NCBI GenBank assembly: GCA_015680685.1
Contig: MNCI01030279.1
Location: 95,506-159,505, forward strand
Length of the DNA stretch: 64,000 nucleotides
Direction of reading: 5' to 3'
From: Gnetum montanum
Taxonomy: Eukaryota > Streptophyta > Gnetopsida > Gnetales > Gnetaceae
Shown: positions 55,086 through 64,000 of the stretch, piece after piece
Layout of the letters: each line of letters opens with the position of its first letter
Position numbering within the stretch: position 1 is the first letter of the stretch
Notes under the pieces: generated by a model
Told to the model about the DNA's origin: nothing
Seen by the model: the letters and a program-made list of their open reading frames with translations, nothing else
Databases searched by the model: none
Program-made: the position numbers and the translations under genes

Positions 55086-55590
55086 TAAGGGTTTGAGCTT
55101 GGGTGCAATCATTCAAAAAGAGGTTACGCTTTCATTCATCCATTGACCCTCTTAGAACTCCACCTTCGCAGGATAAACATTGAGCCTCCAGGTGTTGATC
55201 TATTTTTTTATTAACTGTAGTTTTGTTAGATTTAGAAGCACACACCAAAAGATAAAAAATAGAAGAGAGGGAGACATGGGTTTGAGTAGCTGGAGCCACT
55301 CTAAAAAAGAGTAGGTTTTCACTCATCCATTGACCCTCCCTGGACTCCACCTTAGCATTTTTTTTATTAATTGTAGCTTTGGTAGATTTTAGAAGCATAC
55401 AACAAAAAAGATAAAAAATAGAAGGGACATAAGTTTAAGCTTGGATGTAACCACTCAAAAAGAGGTTAGGCTTTGGTAGGATGAGAATTGAGCTTGCAGG
55501 TGATGATCCATTTTTTTATTATTTATAGTTTTGGTAAATTTTAAAAACACGCACCAAAAAAGATAAAAAATTAAAGAGAGAGAGAGACCC
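55086..55590 (+). repeat. Three degenerate tandem repeats
   Basis: Units of about 150-190 bases begin near 55090, 55285 and 55435. Each contains CCAYTCAAAAAGAGGTTAGG or a variant, then ATTTTTTTATTAWTTGTAGT, TTGGTAGATTT and ARAAGCAYACACCAAAA, followed by AGATAAAAAATAGAAG. No protein-like content is kept in step with the repeat. Confidence 0.7.
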
Positions 55591-55756
55591 GTAAAAGTGA
55601 ACTATGAGAGCCTACTGCTGCAATTGCATGCCTTGGCATTATTTTTAGGGGACTTATGAAGCTACTACATTACGAACATCCAAGTTAAAACATAATTTCA
55701 CATTCTTGCTGTGGTCGGTCCTTTGACTCTTAAATAAGAATTTATGAGTTTGAAGT

Positions 55757-56420
55757 GAAAACCTACAAAGAAAGAGGTTTTAATTACATCCATTTAGTTG
55801 AACTTGCCATCCACATTCACCCACACTTTAATTATAAATTAAGTGCTCCATATTGGAATGTGGTGATAGATCGTAGATTTAAAACCTTTCAAGATGCAAT
55901 AATCACATAGGCTAAAAGAACATTAGCAACAAATGCAGTCATCATCGTTACGATTCCAAACTTTACTTTATCTCTACATGACCTGCATTTATACAAATCG
56001 CTTATGATTATTATTTATCTTCCAATAAACATGATCCCTCAATCCATATATGCCACTGTATCTACTAGGTTAATTTTTAAATTATTTAGTAGTACTTCTA
56101 TTAAGACTTTGTATCTATTTAATGAACAAAAAACACAGGTAGGATCAAACAACATAGAATATAGGGTAGAAATAGATATTAAAGATTTTCCTATCCACAC
56201 ACAATATCCAAATCTTTTGAATCCCATAGATAAATATTACAAGATTGAAAGACCACATTGGTATTCTATGCCAAAACGTAGGTACAAAGTAAATCTTCAA
56301 CCACCTAAGTTCATCGACATAGATCCTTTAGACCACCTGCACAAAAAACAAAAACCTAAGATATTTAGAAAAGAAAAACCTTTAATTATTAAAGAACAAG
56401 ATCAAAAAGAATCACATTAA
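55757..56420 (+). pseudogene. Movement-protein-like region
   Basis: A frame with one stop (near 55909) runs from about 55757 and is open from 56004 to 56420. A basic/aromatic start, a conserved-looking Asp-Arg-Arg block followed by a Phe-Gln-Asp-Ala block, and a Pro-Asn-Phe plus Leu-His-Asp block at about 55950-55985 resemble the 30K-type movement proteins of plant viruses, which carry the genome through plasmodesmata. The C-terminal part is Lys-rich. The identification is by pattern memory and is moderate. Confidence 0.5.
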
Positions 56421-57400
56421 AATGTTCAACTTGCAACAAGTTCTCCAAAATTAGAGATAGAAAATCTTAAACGAAGTCTTTTGGAGTTAAACAAAAATTA
56501 TCCATTTCTATGAGAAAAACACAAGATTTACAAGTAGAAATGGATATATTAAAAAAAAAGGCAAAAGTAAAAATAGTTGAACTCGATCTAGAAAGTTCTG
56601 GTGACAAGTCTACAACACCATCAATTTCACCTTCATTCTCAGGAGATCCATCTTGCCAACAAAAAACATTAAGACAAGTTGACCATCAGCACCAATGTAT
56701 TGAATGTGATGCTTTATTAAAAACGTGTAGGATGGAAATGAACAAAGGGAAAATTGATGATATAGTATTTAGACAACATCAAGAAAAGATAAATGCACTA
56801 GAACGTGAACAAAAGAAAAAATACAAGCTTGTCCAACAAAATATAGGAGAACAATCATCGTCTGGTACAACAAGCCTTACTGAATACATCTATACCTTAC
56901 AGACAAAGAAATCTGCATCACTTCCTTTTGATATAATATGTATGTAGAATTGGACAAATACAACGTTAAATGATCTTGTGTATAGTAATAAGACCCAAAT
57001 GGAGGTATTAGAAGGCATGTATAGTATAAACTATGATACAAATCTAAATACAGGATTATTGTATAGGAAATTAGAAAAGTTGTCAAGCACATCTAAGTCT
57101 AGACCTTCTAGACCAAAGCCTACTTCTCCACCTGTGTCTCCAGAAATCTCTTTTCCTTCATCTCCACCTGCAATCACAAAAGTAGATTTAAAAAAATTTA
57201 GAAAACATCAACAAGAGTTAAAATAGAAAAAGGGAAAAGGAAAACTTAGGATAGATATGAATGAGGGGGAATTACATCATGAATATGAAGTATCTCATCT
57301 CACAGAGAGACAGGAAGAGGAAGCTCTCTTATTATCCAAAACTAATTAGCAAGTACAAGAGGCTCAAGAAGCCATGTTCACATAGACAAGAAAAGGTGGT
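56421..57400 (+). pseudogene. Coiled-coil, Lys/Glu/Ser-rich region
   Basis: Open pieces at 56510-56947 and 56978-57226 encode a charged helix-rich protein with Ser/Thr/Pro-rich segments (KSRPSRPKPTSPPVSPEISF). There is no catalytic motif. By position it could match the virion-associated or N-terminal coat region of caulimovirids. A few stops interrupt it. Confidence 0.45.
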
Positions 57401-57409
57401 GATCAACAA

Positions 57410-58300
57410 CCAGTTTTTACTATAGATGATATGAATTTAAAACAAAGGGAAGATGTCATAGATGCCTTACAAAATTATTTAAATATTTAGATCAATTTAG
57501 CTAAGAAATTTACTACTCAGGCAATAATAAATGCAACATGTAATTTTAAGGGAAACCTTAGAAAATGGTGGAATCACATCCCAATTGCAATCAAGAAAAG
57601 GTTAGTCTCATAGCCTACGGTTATTTTCCTAAATGCCATTATCAAGGAATTCATAGGTTACAAAGCTAATATAGAAGAAATATATCATGACCAATATTTT
57701 AAAGCCAAATTACATAAGATACAAGAATTACCAGAATTCTTAGATGCAATGGAACAATGGTATTATTACGGAAATTTAACCCATGAGGTTGCTGCTAAGG
57801 AACATTTACTAGGATGTTTACCATAGCCGTTCTGCAATACATTTATGGTAGAATTGAAAAAACAAAATTTGCATATATCAAAAATGTGTTTTTGGTAAAT
57901 ATGACAATCCTTAGAACAAACAAATTGGGAACTATGTTACACCCAACAAACTCAGAATCTAGTACAAAACTTGAGTAGTAAATTAGGTAAAGATTTATGT
58001 TTATCTTTATGTCCAAAAGAAAAGTATAAGTATAAAGAAAAAACCTAAAAGAAATGTAAAACTTGTACATCCTCTAATTCTCATCCTAGACCAACGAGAA
58101 AACAATGGCATAGGAAACCTCCTCCAAATCGCAATGTGAAAAAAAACCCTGGTTATTTTAGAAGATGCCCTTGATGTCTTAATCCTTGAGATGTTAAGTG
58201 TTTTATTTGTGAAGGTCCACATTTAGCTACAAATTATCCACAAAGGGATCGTGATAGAAAGAAAGTCCATTTTATCACGAAACACAACATTAAGGAAACA
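57410..58300 (+). pseudogene. Coat/gag-like region with zinc-knuckle remnant
   Basis: Between stops, the frame resembles the central coat (gag-like) domain of pararetroviruses: a helix-rich stretch with paired Trp near 57565, then a Lys/Arg-rich part near 58020-58140. Near 58195 a Cys-x2-Cys-x3-His motif is present, but the last Cys position has become Tyr, so the knuckle is broken. This domain normally packages nucleic acid. At least six stops are present. Confidence 0.5.
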
Positions 58301-58880
58301 CATTTGGAATGGGTTTCTGATCTGAAATACTCCAACATCCCTTTTAATCCTCATGAGGACCTTTGTCCCTCTTCTCCATCTGATAATGAATATTTTTTCA
58401 ACCTATGGGATTCTGGGGATGAATTTTCGAAAGCTTTTGATCACCAACATTTTTCGGATGCATCTTATCTGAATAGACCAATCTCTAACTCATCATATGG
58501 TGATGTTTACTACTGCAACATGAATAGAACATTCTCATCTCGACACCCACAACAAGAAAACCAAGTACAAAAATAGTTAGAATTAGTTGGAATAGAATTA
58601 GGTAAATTAAAAACAAAACTGAAGAAAACTCCATTAGATGAACTAACCAAATATATAGCTTTAGACAAAAAGGTTTTGGAAAAAAGAGTAGAAGTAAAAT
58701 CTCTCAAAAAATATTTAGATGAAATAAGATTATCATAGGACAGCCAACCAAAAATCTCTAACACAGAGAATGTAGAAGAATTAGAAGAATGGCTAAAAGA
58801 GGAAGAAAAGGATGGCTTTTATAAAAATCTAGCCAAAGATAGAAGATTATTAAATGAAAAACTGACTAAGCACGTTGGAC
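58301..58880 (+). pseudogene. Acidic and coiled-coil linker; RT missing
   Basis: 58304-58576 is an open acidic, Ser/Asn/Phe-rich frame. A Lys/Glu/Leu-rich coiled coil follows to about 58860. In caulimovirids the protease and RT lie here, but no DSG/DTG or YxDD motif was found on either strand. The sequence joins straight to the end of the RT connection region just before RNase H, so an internal deletion of the enzyme core is likely. Confidence 0.5.
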
Positions 58881-59330
58881 CTTGGATCCAACAACATACA
58901 GCAACTGTCCAACGACTAAAAGATTAGTGTACTAAATTGCCATATTTGCTTCCAACCCATGGCACTCTGATCTTAGAAACAAATGCCTCTGATAGCTTTT
59001 GGGGAGCTATATTGAAGGAAGACCTCCAATGTATCATACACATCTATAGGTACGCTAGTGGTAAATTCAATCCTATTGAACTCAATTACCATTCCACTCA
59101 CAAAGAACTCTTAGCTATAATCCGTGGAATTGAAAAATTTAGATTATTCTTACAGGAAAAGGAATTTATCATTAGATGTGATTTAAAATATTTTGACAAG
59201 TATTTATAGACTAAACATTTGAATAAAGTAGCCCATACACGTCTTATCTGATGGTCTCTATTTTTACACAGTATCTTAATGGTAAGGATAACTACCTGGC
59301 ATACTTTTTAACTCATGAATTTCAATACTA
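58881..59330 (+). pseudogene. RNase H domain, caulimovirid type
   Basis: The open frame 58937-59209 contains LETNASDSFWGAIL, RYASGKFNPIELNYH and HKELLAIIRGIEKFRLFL, followed by RCDLKYFDKYL. The usual first motif is ETDAS, so the first catalytic Asp has become Asn. The YASG-NYHS-KE spacing is closer to Caulimoviridae than to Ty3 elements. The domain degrades RNA in RNA-DNA hybrids. A stop follows at 59207 and the remainder is frameshifted. Confidence 0.75.
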
Positions 59331-59339
59331 ACATTCTTG

Positions 59340-60225
59340 TTTTGCAGAATTATTCTTGAATGAAGGATGGGAGCTTCACTCAAGTCATAGAGTTCATTCA
59401 TGTCCTTACACTCGACTTTATCTCTCACAACCCCAAATTAGCCATATTTATAATAAATATCTTAATGATTTGGAAGGGTTTACTCATCAAGTATACAAGT
59501 TAAACCTCAACCTTCAAATAGCTCATACATATTATGGTCATCCCAATCTAATATTAGAAGATATTTACCCATCTATGCATATTAAGACTAGTTTACATAT
59601 AAATCAATTTGTTGATAAATGTATTAATAATCACGTTGTCCTCCACTGGCCTAGATATAAGCCTTCTAATTGTCATTTCTACCATGTCGATTTCAATATC
59701 CCAATAGATCTCCTTGTTGACTCTCATCCTTTTTGGAAATGGTGGACTTTGTATGGTCATTAGGTAAAACACTTTCCTAAAAATTATAATCACAACACCA
59801 TTACATGATTGCATGCTTCCAAGCATGGAGATTTTGAATATTTTTTCTACCATGAAACAATGGCCTTTCATGCTTTCCAATCCACTAGTCTAGCATATTT
59901 CCTAACTGCAAGTCTTAGTAGAAGGACAAATTGGCAGCATCCTTGGTAGCTGGCATGGTATCAAGATGTCCTAACAATAACAACTACTGACATTATTAAG
60001 CATTGTCAACTCAACCATAAATATCCATCCATGCTCGAGCCATATAATTATGATCCATCAGTTGCCCACCTCTTTTCAAAAGGTGGAAAATGGCATGTCA
60101 AGTATCATGATCCTCCTTTCTAGTACAATTGGTATGTTGTCTCTTCTTCTGATACTCCAAATAGCCTAGATACAGGTGAGGATCTCGAAGAAGAGGAATC
60201 CAAAGACAACAGTAGTGACCACTAA
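59340..60225 (+). pseudogene. Unassigned downstream protein
   Basis: An open frame at 59356-59763, and same-sense pieces to a Glu/Asp/Ser-rich end at 60225, encode a His-, Tyr- and Trp-rich protein of about 280 residues. I do not recognise it. Its place after RNase H and before the promoter is where some caulimovirids carry a translation transactivator/inclusion protein, but no motif here proves that. Four stops interrupt it. Confidence 0.4.
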
Positions 60226-60339
60226 TCCACCAAGTGAAATATTGTACAATAAAAGTGTGCATGAATAGTAAGATGTAATCAAAGCATATCCTATAGTAAG
60301 ATACACTACCATGTCATCCTTATCTCTTTGCTTCCTTTT

Positions 60340-60370
60340 CTCTCCCCTTCTCTTCTATAAAAAGGATCTC
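60340..60370 (+). promoter_or_regulatory. Pregenomic-type promoter (TATA)
   Basis: CTCTTCTATAAAAAGGATC lies behind a C/T-rich tract (CCTTTTCTCTCCCCTTCTC). It has the layout of a pararetrovirus or plant promoter. The leader and repeats start about 40 bases later. Confidence 0.65.
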
Positions 60371-60489
60371 TAGTTCCTTGGTTGGACATGGCCAAGCAGA
60401 GAGCAATCTAGCTATCAAGAGTGAGTAGTTTGCAAGTGTGCAAGATTGAGTGTGAGTAAGTCTATAAAGATGAGTAGAGAGATATTAGA

Positions 60490-60710
60490 GTGAAGCACCT
60501 TGCTCCTCTAAAAGCACTCCTACTCATGCTAAAATTCTGTCCAAGCAGAGATATCTTGAAGTGTTGTGCCATGCACCTTCAAAAGCATTCCTGCTTATGA
60601 GTCCATGTCTATCTAGCAGAGATATCTCAAAGAGCTGCGCAGTGTGCCTTTGAAAGCATTCCTACTATGCTGTAAATTTCCCCTGTATAGAGTATATAGC
60701 AATAAATAGA
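60490..60710 (+). repeat. Leader with about 75-base repeats and poly(A) signal
   Basis: Three imperfect units share GCACCTT, AAAGCAYTCCTRCT and AGCAGAGATATCTYRAAG (starting near 60496, 60567 and 60642). CAATAAATAG at 60700 fits a poly(A) signal about 340 bases after the TATA box, which gives a plausible short terminal redundancy for a pregenomic RNA. The minus-strand frame 60613-60846 is a shadow. Confidence 0.6.
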
Positions 60711-60850
60711 CATTTCTTTGAATGCATCCTGAGAGCATTTCCTGGTTAAGCATGTAAGTAGAAAAAAGGGGCATATTGCAATTGTGGGCCATTACAATTC
60801 CATTGAGCGACTCATTCCTTGGACCTCTTGTCATAGTATTGTTCATTAAA

Positions 60851-62687
60851 TTATTGCCTAATTTTTAGTATTACAATCAATTATTATTTTCTTTAATCCT
60901 AGTAATAAAAAAAACCTCAATTATTATCTATTTTATGTCATTCCATTCTTTTTTGAAGAAAGGTAAACCTAGGTCTATGTTGGTGGGGCTACATCTCAAA
61001 GACTACAAACCTATTCCATGCCATTATTTTGTTAAGGTTTATTAAATAGACTCTACAACCCACAAGGTATAACTTGTTAATAATGTATATGATGTGCATC
61101 CTATAATTTAGAGGTTAGATTCTATTAAGTTATACTAAGATACGTGGCTTGCATCTTATCATTAAATCATTGACTTAACCTAATTGGTCACCTCAGTTTG
61201 ATAGACAAAGTCAAAGTTGGCTATGATGTAGACACTAGAGCATGATAACAAAACAAAATGGACAAATATGAATCTTGCAAATAGTATTTATTTTATCTGT
61301 TTAATTGAATACTAACATATGATAAATGACACACACATTACATTTTCTCCTACTTTTTTTAGAAGGAAATGGTTGGGGAGGGTTATTTTGCTTTGACCAA
61401 GTTATAAAAGACTATTAATTAAAAACTTAGATTTTGGAGTACATCGAAAAAATTCTCAAGATGCCTTCAACTTTTAAAAGAAATAATATGCATTTCAATA
61501 TTGGCAAAGAGAATATGCTACACAAAAGAGATCTAAAGACTAGGTTTTCATTTTTGTGGATACTTTATATTCAGCTACAATTAATTCTTATGATCAAGTG
61601 GTAGTGTGGAACCATTGTATCCTACGTCCATAATTTGTATTTCTACTCAGTAATGATTATTTTAAGTGTAATAATGTACTAGATGAATGTTTAATTTTAT
61701 TAAATATAAGTATTAGTATGACATAAAATACAAGAAAGTATTACTTAGTATTTTTCCTTGTTTAATGATCATTCATTTGCTAAATGTGGCTTGAAACCAT
61801 TTTAGGTAATTCATGAAATAAGGGGAAAGAGACCTATGATGGAATTGATGTGATGGGAAAGATATTAGGTAAAGAGGCCTGTTAAATATTACTTTTATAA
61901 TTATCAATGCTTGTTACTTTAGATGCACATTTGTTAACTAAATGTTACATGTAAATAACTCGTTATTTATGACTTTCCATTTCTTAAAAATAATTTCTTT
62001 CAAATAAGTTAGCTATTTTTTAGAAATAATTAATAAGAAATACAGAGCTTATGACTACAAAGATCACAACACTAACACTTTGGCAAACTTAGTGGCTTGG
62101 TTTCTAGACATGCAATTGGCAAACTTATGAGCCACCAAAAGAATTTGGCACTTCAAAATCAAATAATAGTCTTGATGACAAGAATAATAATACATTTGTA
62201 AAGCAATCAAGAGGTATAATTGCTAGATTGAAGCTTGTTAATTTCATCATTATTGGAATCCCTCACCAAGGTTGTCAGGGAATGAAGCACACATGTGAAA
62301 CTAAACACAATTGTGATTTCTCCTTTATTTTTAAAATCATTCTTCCAATATAATCTTTCTTGGATTTTATTAAGCTTAAAGAGAATTTCATATAAATGAT
62401 TTTTTGAAAAAATTGAGTATCTTCATCATTTTTTCACATTTATGGAATTTGAAGGAAGACAACATAGCCTAATTTAGATAACAATTACCTAAAGAAAGCA
62501 CTTAGAATTGGGATTGTTTTGTAGATATTATTTGGGGCTACATGAAAAGCTACATTTAGAAAATATGAAATGATATTTTGATTGAAACAAAAGGAAAAAA
62601 GCACATTCCAAAGATGCTAACCTTCAAGGTATGAATTCCCAACAAGGATGATATGTCTTAGGCATGTAACTCATTAGGCTACGAAGC
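60851..62687. other. Noncoding AT-rich stretch
   Basis: I see no coding frame, repeat or element end here. It separates the pararetrovirus-like remnant from element D. Confidence 0.45.
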
Positions 62688-63708
62688 TAATGAATTGCGG
62701 TTTGTCAAGTGCTGATATCAGACCCTTGTTAACCAAGTGCTGATATTGGACCCTTGTTAACCGAGTGTTGATATTAGATCCTTGTTAACCAGGTGCTAAT
62801 ATCATACCCCTATTATCGGACCCTTGATATCTAATGAGTCCCGATATTAGACCCTCGATATCGGGTACGCAATATCGTAGCCTGGCTAGTGATATCAGGT
62901 ACACGATATCGTGGCCTAGCTAGTCATATTGGATACACGATATCGTGGTTCCTATGTTAGCCTATAAATACACAATTGGACACATGGAAAAGTCAGAGAA
63001 AGTTAGTATTAGAGTAGGATATTTTTGTCAATTTTTCCTCTCAACCTTTTCCTTGGTGCATGCCTGTAGTGTGATGATTGTAATTCTACGGAACCTTTAT
63101 TTATGTGTGATGTACTTGGACATGCACATGACTAGCAATAAACATCAAGATTAATTCATCTGTATCATTCACTTAATTTTAATTATTTTTTATTGGTTTT
63201 GTAATTAATCTTTCTCTACCCTCATCTCCTATCCTTGTAGTAAACATAGAATGAGTACAACTTAATCACAAGCATTTAAGTGTAACTACTTAGTATCCCA
63301 ATAGTGTACCTAGGATATGCACTTGGTAATCCTAGTAGTAGTCATACTCGAGGTCCAATATGTGTACAGATGATTAAGGAACGAATGCTCATTACACTTA
63401 GGCTAGCCTAGATTCTCTCTTCCCATTTCCTTATAGTTAGATTCTCTCTCTCTCTCCTCCTTAGTCTAATTAAAGTTATTTTCCATTGCCTCTAGAAGTA
63501 GCACTAGTTTAGAACCACATCATACACCTCACTCTAGACTAAATCATACATGACAACATAAATACTAGTCTAAGTGAAAAGACACCGAACTGCGATCAAC
63601 AAGTAACTATCTAGATACCACAACTAGCCCGTCTGCGAAGTTTGACCAGATTGTGCGTGAATGCTCGTATTCGTATGGTTGAGTGTAGGGGTACGTCGTC
63701 ACTCATCA
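62688..63708 (+). repeat. 5' LTR of element D (long U3)
   Basis: It starts TAATGAATTGCGG (TG to TA, as in B) and ends GTCACTCATCA. At 1021 bases it is the longest LTR of the family, because U3 contains a 28-base tandem array (62707-62790 and a decayed continuation). TATAAATA is at 62963-62970. Confidence 0.9.
62707..62812 (+). repeat. 28-base tandem array in U3 of element D
   Basis: Units start at 62707, 62735 and 62763, each of the form RAGTGYTGATATYRGAYCCT followed by TGTTAACC. A fourth, partial unit starts at 62791. Each unit holds one GATATC-type palindrome. Confidence 0.9.
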
Positions 63709-63727
63709 TTGGCACCATTGCCAGGGA
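63709..63727 (+). other. Primer binding site (tRNA-Asp type), element D
   Basis: TTGGCACCATTGCCAGGGA directly follows the LTR. It shows the same two CpG-type changes as in C plus one more. Confidence 0.8.
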
Positions 63728-63880
63728 TGGTGCTAGTTATCTAGATTAGTTATATCGTACAAGATCACTATAAAAAAGTATTCACAATATATCTCATAGA
63801 AAAGAAATTAATTTCAATTAAGTCACACACAATTCACAACAATGTCTCTCTCACAAGACTATGACAATGCAACAACTAGT

Positions 63881-64000
63881 TGTGGAATATGATGACTAAA
63901 TGTTCCAAAATAGAATTAGATAGATCTCATCCATTAATCTATTTTAAAGATGAGATCCTATTCATGTAATTCTTATCCAATCCATGTTTAGGACATTCCA
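63881..64000 (+). mobile_element. Possible start of another LTR element in D
   Basis: From TGTGGAATATGATGACTAAA on, the sequence is unrelated to element D. TG plus GGAATATG is a common start of copia LTRs. Only 120 bases are visible, so this remains a guess. Confidence 0.3.

Larger units (their letters stand above)
55757..60850 (+). mobile_element. Endogenous caulimovirid-like (pararetrovirus) remnant
   Basis: The order on the plus strand is a movement-protein-like region, coiled-coil regions, a coat/gag-like region with a zinc-knuckle-like motif, another coiled coil, RNase H, an unassigned downstream protein, then a TATA promoter with a repeat-rich leader and a poly(A) signal. This resembles a linear copy of a Caulimoviridae-type genome, which has no LTRs. 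Protease and the RT core are missing, so it could not replicate, and stops occur in every part. No LTR or target duplication was found. The assignment rests on the RNase H and movement-protein resemblance and on the promoter unit. Confidence 0.65.
62688..63880 (+). mobile_element. Element D: left end only
   Basis: A 5' LTR, a primer binding site (63709-63727) and the first codons of gag (ATG at 63842, MSLSQDYDNATT) are present. Similarity to B stops abruptly after AACAACTAGT at 63880. The rest is either displaced beyond the window by a nested insertion or deleted. Confidence 0.88.

Noticed and set aside
1-64000. tRNA, rRNA or CRISPR features
   Set aside because: No cloverleaf, rRNA-like block or spacer-repeat array was recognised on reading both strands. 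The tRNA-Asp-like sequences are only 18-19 base primer sites after LTRs.

Overview
This is a stretch of nuclear plant DNA made almost entirely of decayed, nested transposable elements. It also holds one broken receptor-kinase gene and one endogenous pararetrovirus-like remnant. The evidence for a plant is the tRNA-Asp-type primer binding sites, a plant-type Ty1/copia element and a Ty3 chromovirus with a chromodomain, plant-style Helitron and L1-type LINE proteins, and an LRR receptor-like kinase with a short GT-AG intron. The heavy nesting and age of the repeats, plus caulimovirid-like sequence, suggest a large-genome seed plant, possibly a gymnosperm. That last step is inference. I found no intact host gene, no tRNA or rRNA gene and no CRISPR array.

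Layout. 1-3600: the 3' LTR and pol remains of a chromovirus on the minus strand. 3601-14575: element A, an LTR element with a gag gene and a second gene (ORF2) but no pol. It is chimeric, carrying two successive ORF2 copies and a truncated right LTR. 14576-27749: a Helitron on the minus strand. Its Rep gene is split by a solo LTR (15403-16277) and by complete element B (16772-25723). 27750-27987: a spacer between two Helitron 5' ends facing each other. 27988-40500: remains of a second Helitron on the plus strand. Its Pif1-like helicase end is split by complete element C (30718-39293), and its 3' segment is triplicated in tandem. 40527-40792: a foldback MITE-like element. 41060-42850: a LINE with an inverted 5' part. 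43789-51727: an LRR receptor-kinase pseudogene split by a copia element (45973-50698, minus strand). 51728-55750: noncoding DNA with local duplications. 55757-60850: a caulimovirid-like remnant with a movement-protein-like region, a coat/gag-like region, RNase H and a promoter/leader/poly(A) unit, but no protease or RT core. 62688-63880: the left end of element D, cut off by what may be the start of another LTR element.

Elements A, B, C, D and the solo LTR belong to one family. Their LTRs begin TGATGA and end CTCATCA, and a tRNA-Asp-type primer binding site follows directly. Gag has a CX2CX3HX4C knuckle and a Pro/Tyr-rich tail. ORF2 encodes a globular domain followed by a long coiled coil. 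ORF2 lies behind a region that looks like a second, internal promoter followed by an intron with conserved splice sites. The LTR U3 regions carry arrays of CGATATCG palindromes, many decayed to CAATATTG by loss of CpG. With no RT or integrase in any copy, the family must have used another element's enzymes. This gag-plus-ORF2 family with a second promoter is the most interesting system here.

The assembly has two N gaps (4986-5057 and 29525-29772) and four single Ns. Most of these sit at the edges of repeats, so several junctions should be treated with care.
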